From positions 1 to 10,088 of the forward strand of contig CAZSER010000027.1 of NCBI GenBank assembly GCA_964605975.1: a stretch of DNA of 10,088 nt, read 5' to 3'. The translations under genes were made by a program, and so were the position numbers. This document shows, one piece after another, positions 1-5,878 of this stretch. The notes below the pieces were generated by a model. The model was not told where the DNA came from. It was given only the letters and a program-made list of their open reading frames with translations, and did no database searches. The stretch's first letter is position 1. Every line of letters begins with the position of its first letter. This stretch comes from JBAYHA01 sp964605975 (GTDB lineage: Bacteria > Patescibacteriota > Patescibacteriia > UBA11705 > JABHMO01).

Positions 1-124
1 TGTTTTTGGTTTCTGGAAGGATTTAATCGTGGTTGTGGTGTTTGTATTATCCTGAAAAATAGGCGGTTTTAAGGCTATTTTGGGGTCTTGAAAGCACTTG
101 CAATTTCTATTTTTTCGTGGTATA
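1..124. repeat. Direct repeat, left copy (promoter-bearing intergenic repeat)
   Basis: This stretch matches 2420-2542 almost base for base. By hand alignment there are about 7 substitutions (near 36, 49, 64, 76, 94, 116 and 120) and one single-base indel near 46, roughly 94% identity. The match stops inside the -10 box, after which the two leaders are unrelated. In the right copy the matching sequence begins inside the right arm of an intrinsic terminator, so the left copy probably continues beyond base 1 into an equivalent terminator of the previous gene. The repeat thus looks like a terminator-promoter unit present on both sides of the peptide cassette. No open reading frame in it looks coding. 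Whether it is a local duplication or a genome-wide repeat cannot be told here. Confidence 0.9.
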
Positions 125-126
125 AA
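98..126 (+). promoter_or_regulatory. Promoter of the peptide-modification cassette
   Basis: A -35 box TTGCAA (98-103), a 17-base spacer and a -10 box TATAAA (121-126) preceded by TG at 118-119 form a sigma-70-type promoter with an extended -10. Transcription would start near 133, giving a leader of about 45 bases before the GTG start at 178. The same arrangement with an identical -35 and spacer length occurs at 2516-2544. No operator or riboswitch is recognisable between the promoter and the gene. Confidence 0.75.
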
Positions 127-166
127 AAATAGAAATGTTTTTTGATAGAGCACTTTAAATTTTTAC

Positions 167-172
167 AGGAGG
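167..172 (+). promoter_or_regulatory. Ribosome binding site that sets the radical SAM start
   Basis: AGGAGG at 167-172 lies 5 bases before GTG at 178. It argues for translation from this GTG rather than the in-frame TTG at 142, which has no such site and would add 12 residues, part of them encoded by the binding site itself. Confidence 0.8.
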
Positions 173-177
173 TTTTT

Positions 178-1485
178 GTGATTTACAGAAGTTTAACAGC
201 TCCAATATCTTGCCAAATTGAATTGACAACGGCTTGTCAGCTTAAGTGTGTTCATTGTTATAATCACTGGAGATGCTTAAGTTGCGACAACGATTTGTTT
301 ATGACCGAAAAAGAGGCGGAGTTTGTCGCTAATCAGATTATTGATGCAAAGGTATTTCAGGTGACTCTAACCGGTGGAGAACCTTTGCTTAACCGCAAGG
401 CATTATTTCGTATTCTTGATTTACTGAAAGATGAAAGAATTGAAATCGGGTTAAATTCTAACTTGATTAGTCTGAGTGAGAAGGATGTTGATATTCTGCA
501 TGCTGGAAATGTTAAATCCGTTTTAACTTCGTTTGCTTCATCTAGCGAAAGTGTGAATGATAGTATAATGAAGCTTGACGGGGCGCAAAAAAGAATAATC
601 AAAGGGATCGAGTTGGTTGTGGAAACTGGTTTTAGTGTTGGTTGTAGCATGGTTGTCACCAAAATGAATCTTGATGATGTTGTTGAGACCGGATTATTCC
701 TTCAGAGTCTTGGTGTGACTAATTTTTACGCCACAAAGGGTTCCCCACCGCTAAACTCCAAAGGTTTTGATAACTTTATGCTTTCCGGCGATGAATTGTT
801 GAAGGTGATGGATGATTTGAGCTTATTAAAGGAAAGACACGGCCTTGAAGTTGGGATTTTGGAATGTTACCCGGTTTGTTTTTATTGTTTCCAGGAAAAA
901 TACCCTTTTACTGTCGGTAAGCGTTGTAGTGCTGGGTCGACGGCTTGTGCTATTGGTTCTGCTGGTGACGTTAGGGCTTGTACTCATTCAGACGTTATTT
1001 ACGGTAATATCTTTAAAGGAGGTTTAAAGGAAGCGTGGGGTGAAATGAGGGACTGGAGAGATGGGGCTAGGATTTCCTCGACTTGTAGAACGTGTGTTTA
1101 TTTTCCTGAATGTAGCGGTGGATGTAGAGTTGATGCTGAATTTTGCGGTGGTGCTAAGGATTCCATGGATCCTTATGCTGATAAAAATCAGATAGCAAGT
1201 GTCAGCTTGCTTAAAAAAGATGTATTGGTTGAATTTTCCGAAGAACAAAGATTTTTTGTAAAAAAAATAAAATTTAGAAAAGAGATTGACTCTGTTTTAT
1301 GCGCAAGCCTTGATCGCGTGCATAGTCCGGTTTTGTTGACGGTGGATATGTTTGATTTTCTTGTTGAAATGAGTGAAAAGACCTTTACATTGTCGGAAAT
1401 GTCAAGTATAATCAACTTGGATATTAATTCTTGTAAGGAATTGTGTTCATGTCTTTTTAAGGATGGATTGCTAAGTGTTCTTTAA
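178..1485 (+). CDS. Radical SAM/SPASM peptide maturase
   Basis: This is a predicted radical S-adenosylmethionine enzyme of 435 residues that modifies the small Cys-rich peptide encoded just downstream. The radical SAM motif CxxxCxxC is at C20, C24 and C27, followed by GGEP at 66-69 (SAM binding). The SPASM domain is complete: C250-x12-G263-x4-C268, then C303-x2-C306-x5-C312-x3-C316 and C323, the seven-cysteine pattern that binds two auxiliary [4Fe-4S] clusters. Residues about 365-435 (from RKEIDSVL to the C-terminus GLLSVL) resemble a small winged-helix module such as a PqqD-like RiPP recognition element; this is inferred from pattern only. Extra cysteines occur at C33/C36 and as C230-x3-C234-x2-C237. 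The GTG start follows AGGAGG. The gene is 19 bases upstream of the peptide gene and appears co-transcribed with it. The family assignment is firm; the reaction (thioether or other crosslink) is not known. The gene looks less AT-rich than the glycan operon. Confidence 0.92.
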   Translation: MIYRSLTAPISCQIELTTACQLKCVHCYNHWRCLSCDNDLFMTEKEAEFVANQIIDAKVFQVTLTGGEPLLNRKALFRILDLLKDERIEIGLNSNLISLSEKDVDILHAGNVKSVLTSFASSSESVNDSIMKLDGAQKRIIKGIELVVETGFSVGCSMVVTKMNLDDVVETGLFLQSLGVTNFYATKGSPPLNSKGFDNFMLSGDELLKVMDDLSLLKERHGLEVGILECYPVCFYCFQEKYPFTVGKRCSAGSTACAIGSAGDVRACTHSDVIYGNIFKGGLKEAWGEMRDWRDGARISSTCRTCVYFPECSGGCRVDAEFCGGAKDSMDPYADKNQIASVSLLKKDVLVEFSEEQRFFVKKIKFRKEIDSVLCASLDRVHSPVLLTVDMFDFLVEMSEKTFTLSEMSSIINLDINSCKELCSCLFKDGLLSVL

Positions 1486-1491
1486 AAAGAA

Positions 1492-1497
1492 AGGAGG
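1492..1497 (+). promoter_or_regulatory. Strong ribosome binding site of the precursor peptide gene
   Basis: AAGGAGGT (AGGAGG core at 1492-1497) is a full-consensus Shine-Dalgarno site 7 bases before ATG at 1505. It is the strongest in the window and fits a precursor peptide made in excess over its enzyme. It also shows that the short reading frame is a real gene. Confidence 0.85.
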
Positions 1498-1504
1498 TAA
1501 TTGC

Positions 1505-1645
1505 ATGAAAGAGAAGAAGAGCTTCGGATACGTTTCTTTGTTGCTCGATACATCTGTCGAGAATAAAAAAGACGATTCTAAAGCAGCTGTTTCGATGTCT
1601 TGTTACTGCAATTGTAATAGTTGCAATTGTTATGTGACAAAGTAA
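1505..1645 (+). CDS. Cys-rich RiPP precursor peptide (46 aa)
   Basis: The frame starts at ATG 1505 and ends at TAA 1643-1645, encoding 46 residues. A charged, cysteine-free leader (MKEKKSFGYVSLLLDTSVEN, then KKDDSKAAVSM) is followed by the core SCYCNCNSCNCYVTK with five cysteines at 33, 35, 37, 40 and 42, each next to Asn, Ser or Tyr. The bipartite layout, the consensus ribosome binding site and the radical SAM/SPASM gene 19 bases upstream identify it as the likely substrate of that enzyme. The stretch FGYVSLLLDT (7-16) is a candidate recognition segment for the maturase. Its length recalls the SCIFF class (six Cys in forty-five residues), but the Cys spacing CxCxCxxCxC differs and I do not assign it to a known family. 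There is no signal peptide and no GG cleavage site; removal of the leader is presumably by the downstream metallopeptidase. A free metal-binding peptide is the alternative, less likely in this context. Confidence 0.85.
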   Translation: MKEKKSFGYVSLLLDTSVENKKDDSKAAVSMSCYCNCNSCNCYVTK

Positions 1646-1660
1646 AGTTTCTTGTTTTAT

Positions 1661-1679
1661 GGGCATCAATTTGATGCCC
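1661..1679 (+). terminator. Intergenic hairpin between precursor and peptidase genes
   Basis: GGGCATCA (1661-1668) pairs perfectly with TGATGCCC (1672-1679) around a 3-base ATT loop, giving an 8-bp stem 15 bases after the precursor stop. The following sequence is T-rich but interrupted (TATTATATTTAT), so this is at best a leaky terminator. It may instead act as a 3' stabiliser that raises precursor mRNA over peptidase mRNA. It ends only 10 bases before the peptidase ATG and so may also affect its translation. Confidence 0.65.
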
Positions 1680-1689
1680 TATTATATTT

Positions 1690-2400
1690 ATGCTAAAAAA
1701 GATAGGTTTAAAATTTGTTTCAAATAAAAATAACGATGTGGAGGAATTTTTTCGTCTCTGGCATGGGCACGAAAATCTTAGAGTTGGCTTAATGGATTTT
1801 GTAAATAACAATTCGAACAATATCATACACCCCGATATTGCCCCGTCGAAAGATATTTTGGCTTTGGCTGTGAAAAGTAGATACGAGATGGATGAGAAAA
1901 AGATCGTTAAAACGTTATTTTTTGCGGAGAACAAATGGTGCGAAATAGAACCGTTATTTTATGATTTAGTCGGCAAGATATTTAAGAAGGATTTTTCCTT
2001 TGATAAAATAATAAAGGTCTATGTTTCAGTGCTTCCGTTTTTTGTAAGAAATTTGGATGAAGGGCGTGTCTCTATTCCGTATAACACAAGCAATGAAAAC
2101 GAGCCAGTTTTTGTTTTAGCTCATGAGCTCTTGCATGTTATTTTCTATTCTTACATTCATGATAATTATGAAGAATTAAGAGAAAGTCTTTCTAGTAAGA
2201 AGGTTTGGGATTTTTCTGAAGCTATAAACGTCGTTATACAGGGGCAGGTTGAGTGGGTGAATATTTTTAAAATAGAGCCCAGCTTTTATCCCGAGCACGA
2301 AGCGTTGTACTTAGCACTGAATAAAAAGTGGGAAAAAGATAAAGACATAGATTCTTTGATAAGGGATTTTTTGGTTAATGTGGCAGAACGGCAAAATTAA
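1690..2400 (+). CDS. HExxH zinc metallopeptidase-like protein, candidate leader peptidase
   Basis: This 236-residue protein has an HELLH zinc-binding motif (H145, E146, H149) at the start of a hydrophobic helix (FVLAHELLHVIFYSYI). This is the arrangement seen in gluzincin-type peptidases such as the MA clan. A candidate third ligand is E177 in the segment FSEAINVVIQ, 28 residues further on. The N-terminal ~100 residues match nothing I recognise. There is no signal peptide or membrane segment, so it should act in the cytoplasm. It lies 44 bases after the precursor peptide gene and before the cassette terminator, so cleavage of the modified peptide's leader is the natural guess, but this is inference from context. 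The ATG at 1690 has no Shine-Dalgarno sequence, unlike its two neighbours, and follows directly after a hairpin; a later start such as GTG 1738 has no better site. Confidence 0.75.
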   Translation: MLKKIGLKFVSNKNNDVEEFFRLWHGHENLRVGLMDFVNNNSNNIIHPDIAPSKDILALAVKSRYEMDEKKIVKTLFFAENKWCEIEPLFYDLVGKIFKKDFSFDKIIKVYVSVLPFFVRNLDEGRVSIPYNTSNENEPVFVLAHELLHVIFYSYIHDNYEELRESLSSKKVWDFSEAINVVIQGQVEWVNIFKIEPSFYPEHEALYLALNKKWEKDKDIDSLIRDFLVNVAERQN

Positions 2401-2426
2401 AAACAAGCCTTTTGGGGCTTGTTTTT
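2399..2426 (+). terminator. Intrinsic terminator of the peptide cassette
   Basis: AAAAACAAGCC (2399-2409) pairs with GGCTTGTTTTT (2416-2426) around a 6-base loop, giving an 11-bp stem that overlaps the peptidase stop codon and ends in a T-run. The flanking A and T tracts make it potentially bidirectional. Its right arm belongs to the 2420-2542 repeat. Confidence 0.85.
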
Positions 2427-2542
2427 GGTTTCTGGAAGGATTTAATCGTGGTTGCGGTGTTTGTTTGTCCTGAAAAATAGGTGGTTTTAAGGCCATTTTG
2501 GGGTCTTGAAAACACTTGCAATTTCTATTTTTTTGTGTTATA
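2420..2542. repeat. Direct repeat, right copy
   Basis: This is the second copy of the sequence at 1-124, in the same orientation. It starts within the terminator of the peptide cassette and ends within the -10 box of the glycan operon promoter. Together the two copies bracket the three-gene cassette, leaving about 2.3 kb between them. Recombination between them would delete the cassette cleanly and leave one terminator-promoter unit. No coding capacity is seen. Confidence 0.9.
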
Positions 2543-2544
2543 TT
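2516..2544 (+). promoter_or_regulatory. Promoter of the glycan operon
   Basis: A -35 box TTGCAA (2516-2521), a 17-base spacer and a -10 box TATATT (2539-2544) with an extended TG at 2536-2537 are the counterpart of the promoter at 98-126. Transcription should start near 2551 and leave about 80 bases of leader before the ATG at 2630. Confidence 0.72.
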
Positions 2545-2556
2545 ATGGCTTAATCT

Positions 2557-2583
2557 AAAAATGGCAAATATTGCCAGTTTTTT
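2557..2583 (+). terminator. Terminator-like hairpin in the glycan operon leader (possible attenuator)
   Basis: TGGCAA (2562-2567) pairs with TTGCCA (2571-2576) around an ATA loop. It is preceded by A5 and followed by G and T6 (2578-2583), the form of an intrinsic terminator. It begins within about 10 bases of the expected transcription start at 2551, so most transcripts could end there unless termination is relieved. No leader peptide or alternative pairing partner is evident. Confidence 0.6.
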
Positions 2584-2629
2584 GTTTAAAAAGTCTTAAT
2601 CACAAATCCGACCTCAAAACAAAGTATTT

Positions 2630-4504
2630 ATGCAACTAATTAAAAAAATTTCGTTAAAAGGTTTGTTTTGTTTTGTAATATTGCCTATTTTTTTAAGTTT
2701 ATTTTCTTTACCAAAAACAGAAACAAGGGAAATAAATATAAATAAAGAAGATTTTCCCTACATACTTAATTATGATTGGGGGAACAACAAGGATGAACAT
2801 TCGCTTAAGTATGTGTTTTTAAAGATGTTGGATTCAACATTAAAATTGGAATTTTATAACATATGCTTAAACAATGATTCGTATATAGAGAAAAATGGTA
2901 AAATAATTTTAAGAGATGATTTAGTGCCGCCAATGGGAAATCTAAGCGTTGACGTATATCCTTTAGCTGAAAATTTCAAAATATATAATTACTTTCAATT
3001 TTTAAAATATAGAAACAAGGACTTTATTGATTACAGCGGAAAAGGATTAGAATATAGTAAGACCTTGATTTCGGAGCCCGGGAAAACAAGATGTTTGAAG
3101 CAATTAACAGATGAAGATGGTTTTTTGTTTACTGGCATAAAAATAAAGACTCTTGGCGCCACCTGGATTGGTATTAAGGATGATTCTGGGGGACATTCGG
3201 TGACCGTAGACACTGATACGTATGTGGAATTTTTTGGTAATTCCAAAATATTTATAAAAACAAACTGGTTGGCGTTATTAATTAAATTTTTTATTTTATT
3301 TTTTCTTTTTGAAGGAATAATTCTCATGTTATCGTCTGTGGTAGAAAAAGTAATTAAAAAACAGATAGCACGATTTAAACAAATAGAAAATCCAATGAAA
3401 AAAATCCTAATTCTTAACTACGAATTCCCGCCCTTGGGCGGCGGTGCAGCCAACGCCACATACTACCTATTAAAGGAATTTTCCAAATTCCCGGATTTAG
3501 AATTGGATTTAGTAACTTCTTCTGTCGATAAGTTTAGAGTCGAGCAATTCAGTGACAATATTCGCATTCATTACTTAGATATAAACAAAAAAGGCAATCT
3601 TCACTACCAAAGCATTAAAGATCTTTTAACTTATTCTTGGAAAGCCTATAAATACTGTAAAGAATTAAAGAAAAAAGAAAAGTTTGATTTGATTCACGCT
3701 TTTTTTGGCATACCTTGTGGTTACATAGCGATGAAATTGAAAATTCCATACATTATAAGCTTAAGAGGTACGGATGTTCCATTTCATAAAAAAAGATTTT
3801 ATTGGCTGGATAAGCTGGTGTTTAAAAATTTAAGCAAGAAAGTTTGGAAAAATGCAAAAGCTGTTATTTCCAATTCTAAGGGGCTTAAAGAACAAGCGCA
3901 AAAAACAAATGAAAAACAAATAATAGATGTTATTTGCAACGGCGTTGACACTGATTTTTTTTGCCCATTATTGAATAAGCAAGTTGGCAACAAAATAAAA
4001 TTAATTTCCGTCGGCAGATTAGCCCCGGAAAAAGGTTATGATTATCTAATTAAAGCATTTGGTGGGCTTAAAGATTTTGAATTAACACTGATCGGCTCCG
4101 GAAAAGCAGAAGAAGATTTAAAAACCCTAGCAAATGAATATAAAGTTAAGGTTAATTTTCTTGGTCGGCAAGAAAAAGAAGTTGTTAAAAAAGAATTTCA
4201 AAATTCAGATATATACATTTTGTCATCACTAAAAGAGGGGATGTCTAACTCCATGATGGAGGGCATGGCCTGTGGCTTGCCGGTAATAGCAACAAACGTT
4301 AGTGGTAGCGAAGAATTAATAAAAGGCAATGGATTTATTGTTGAAAAAGGTGATTCCAAGGCTATTTCTGAAAAGCTTAAGGTTTTTCAAGATGATAAAA
4401 ATTTGATTTTAACAATGGGTAAAATTTCCAGGGATTTAGCGGAAAAAATGAGCTGGAAAAATGTTGCCGATGAATATTTAAATATCTATAATTTAAAACC
4501 ATGA
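2630..4504 (+). CDS. Membrane-tethered GT4 glycosyltransferase (fusion with an ectodomain)
   Basis: This 624-residue protein has two parts. Residues 1-255 hold a membrane segment (about 9-27), roughly 185 mostly beta-rich residues expected outside the membrane that I do not recognise, and a second membrane segment (about 213-237) followed by a basic stretch. Residues 256-624 are a full-length GT-B glycosyltransferase of family GT4: a Gly-rich GGGAAN loop near its N-terminus, GRLAPEKG at 462-469 and the EX7E motif E536...E544 in EGMSNSMMEGMACGLP. It should transfer a sugar from a nucleotide donor to a lipid-linked glycan on the cytoplasmic face. The GT4 part begins with Met256 (ATG 3395) in the usual MKKILIL form of a free-standing enzyme, so the gene looks like a fusion of two. 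No Shine-Dalgarno precedes ATG 2630. Its stop overlaps the next start as ATGA. Confidence 0.85.
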   Translation: MQLIKKISLKGLFCFVILPIFLSLFSLPKTETREININKEDFPYILNYDWGNNKDEHSLKYVFLKMLDSTLKLEFYNICLNNDSYIEKNGKIILRDDLVPPMGNLSVDVYPLAENFKIYNYFQFLKYRNKDFIDYSGKGLEYSKTLISEPGKTRCLKQLTDEDGFLFTGIKIKTLGATWIGIKDDSGGHSVTVDTDTYVEFFGNSKIFIKTNWLALLIKFFILFFLFEGIILMLSSVVEKVIKKQIARFKQIENPMKKILILNYEFPPLGGGAANATYYLLKEFSKFPDLELDLVTSSVDKFRVEQFSDNIRIHYLDINKKGNLHYQSIKDLLTYSWKAYKYCKELKKKEKFDLIHAFFGIPCGYIAMKLKIPYIISLRGTDVPFHKKRFYWLDKLVFKNLSKKVWKNAKAVISNSKGLKEQAQKTNEKQIIDVICNGVDTDFFCPLLNKQVGNKIKLISVGRLAPEKGYDYLIKAFGGLKDFELTLIGSGKAEEDLKTLANEYKVKVNFLGRQEKEVVKKEFQNSDIYILSSLKEGMSNSMMEGMACGLPVIATNVSGSEELIKGNGFIVEKGDSKAISEKLKVFQDDKNLILTMGKISRDLAEKMSWKNVADEYLNIYNLKP

Positions 4505-4929
4505 AACACATAATACGTTGCATTTGGTTTATATTTTTTATTAAATCAAAGGTTGTTTTTTTAAGATTGCTCGGGGTAAAAATAGGAACCAATGTGAGAA
4601 TATATACAAAAATAAGCAATTTAGATTTGCTGTATATAAAAAATTTAAGCATTGGTAATAATGTGACTATAACAAAAGATTGCAAAATATTTGTTCACAA
4701 TGGAGCAGTTTCCCAGTTAAAAAGAATGGGGGTGGAAAAAGACTTGATAGCACCTGTTAAAATAAAGGACGATGTTTTTATTGGTAGCGGTTCTATTGTT
4801 TTGCCGGGCATAGAGATTGGCTCCAATAGCATTATTGGAGCTGGTAGTGTGGTTACGAAGTCGGTTCCTGGTAACTGTATCGTGGCGGGCAACCCAGCAA
4901 AAGTAATAAAAACTTCCGTTGATTATTAA
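4501..4929 (+). CDS. Left-handed beta-helix acyltransferase (WbbJ/LacA-like)
   Basis: This 142-residue protein is built of hexapeptide repeats ([IV]-G-x-x) in two blocks, about residues 20-60 and 80-130. It has the typical closing signature IGAGSVVTKSVPGNCIVAGNPAKVI of O-acetyltransferases of the WbbJ, maltose and galactoside acetyltransferase type (quoted in pieces: IGAGSVVTKSVP, then IVAGNPAKVI). H66 in IFVHNG sits where these enzymes carry the catalytic histidine. It likely adds an acetyl or similar acyl group from acyl-CoA to a sugar of the surface glycan. Its start overlaps the upstream glycosyltransferase stop by 4 bases (ATGA), so the two are translationally coupled. It is shorter than LacA-type enzymes, close to the minimal size for the fold. 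The acyl group and acceptor cannot be told. Confidence 0.85.
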   Translation: MKHIIRCIWFIFFIKSKVVFLRLLGVKIGTNVRIYTKISNLDLLYIKNLSIGNNVTITKDCKIFVHNGAVSQLKRMGVEKDLIAPVKIKDDVFIGSGSIVLPGIEIGSNSIIGAGSVVTKSVPGNCIVAGNPAKVIKTSVDY

Positions 4930-4939
4930 ATATTAAAAC

Positions 4940-5872
4940 ATGAAGAAAGTTTCCATAGGAATACTAAATAGAAATGGTATTGATAGACTTAAAAAAACCG
5001 TAAACTCAGTGTTGAATCAGGACTATGAAGATCTTGAAGTTGTATTTTTTGACAATGGATCAACCGACCAGAGTATTGATTTTTTGCGTAAATTTGAACA
5101 AATAAAAATTGTTCAATCAGACAGCAATCTTGGTTATGGGAAAGGAAAGAATAGGTTGGTGGAAAGTTGTTCTGGTGAATACATCTTACTTCTGGATAAT
5201 GACATAGAATTAAGAGATGCAAAAACTATCTCTAAATTACTTAGAGCATGCGAAGAGTGTGGCGGGGAATGTTTTATTTCTCCTTTAGTTTTGGATGATG
5301 GATCGGACACAACAACAACCGGCCTTTTTTATTCAAAAGTTTCGAAACCACAAAAGCTTAATAAAATAGAAAATTTTGGATTGATTGAAATCGGTGCCTA
5401 TAGAGGAAATACCGTTTTCTTCAAAAAAGATGTTTTTTTGAGGCTTGGAATGTATGATGAGATATACCCTTTTAATATAGATGATTATGACATGAGCGCT
5501 AGAGCAAGTATCAACGGACTAAAAATTTTCACTTACACGGATTGCGTAGTGATACATCACGGAATAGAAAGTCGCATAAACGCCAGTTCTTTGGCTTGGA
5601 AGTATAAATATCATTTTTGTGGATTCTGCAGGATGATGGTAAAAAATTACGCATTAAAAAATTTACTCTTTTGGTTTCCGATTGTTTTTGTTTGGATTAC
5701 AATTAAGGCTATAAGAAATTCTTTTTTATCAAAGAGTTTGAAGCCTTTTTTTTCCCACCTGCTTTCAATCTCTTATTTCATAAGAGATATTAAAAGCTCT
5801 CTAGCTGAGAGAAAAAAAATTCAATCACACAGGAAGAATAAATTAGATTCGTTTTTAGCAATAAAACCTTAA
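4940..5872 (+). CDS. GT2 family glycosyltransferase (rhamnosyltransferase-like)
   Basis: This 310-residue protein has a GT-A fold domain at the N-terminus: VSIGILNRNG at the first strand, DNGSTD near residue 39, NLGYGKGKNR, and the metal-binding DND at 86-88 (DxD). The acceptor-site motif DDYDMSAR is at 181-188, followed by a conserved HHG. This order is typical of WbbL-like rhamnosyl- and related transferases that extend lipid-linked glycans using a nucleotide sugar. The last ~90 residues contain a hydrophobic stretch (NLLFWFPIVFVWITI), suggesting membrane association. It starts 10 bases after the acyltransferase and ends 6 bases before the flippase-like gene. It has no Shine-Dalgarno sequence. 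The sugar specificity is not readable from the sequence. Confidence 0.87.
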   Translation: MKKVSIGILNRNGIDRLKKTVNSVLNQDYEDLEVVFFDNGSTDQSIDFLRKFEQIKIVQSDSNLGYGKGKNRLVESCSGEYILLLDNDIELRDAKTISKLLRACEECGGECFISPLVLDDGSDTTTTGLFYSKVSKPQKLNKIENFGLIEIGAYRGNTVFFKKDVFLRLGMYDEIYPFNIDDYDMSARASINGLKIFTYTDCVVIHHGIESRINASSLAWKYKYHFCGFCRMMVKNYALKNLLFWFPIVFVWITIKAIRNSFLSKSLKPFFSHLLSISYFIRDIKSSLAERKKIQSHRKNKLDSFLAIKP

Positions 5873-5878
5873 TAAAAA

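Noticed and set aside
17..54. Imperfect inverted repeat AGGATTTAAT / ATTATCCT in the left repeat copy
   Set aside because: The right copy changes the second arm (TTTGTCCT) without a matching change in the first, so pairing is not maintained.
135..158. Seven-codon reading frame ATG-TTT-TTT-GAT-AGA-GCA-CTT-TAA in the leader of the maturase gene
   Set aside because: It has no ribosome binding site and no regulatory codon run, so it is most likely chance.
142..177. Upstream in-frame TTG start for the radical SAM gene, adding 12 residues
   Set aside because: AGGAGG at 167-172 lies correctly before GTG 178, and the extra residues would be encoded by leader and ribosome-binding sequence.
1505..1645. 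Reading the Cys-rich peptide as a small metallothionein
   Set aside because: It is possible from Cys density, but the cysteine-free leader, strong ribosome binding site and position directly behind a SPASM enzyme fit a RiPP precursor better.
2311..2496. Minus-strand open frame across the terminator and right repeat
   Set aside because: It is low-complexity, crosses a terminator and the antisense of the peptidase gene, and the left repeat copy does not support it as a gene.
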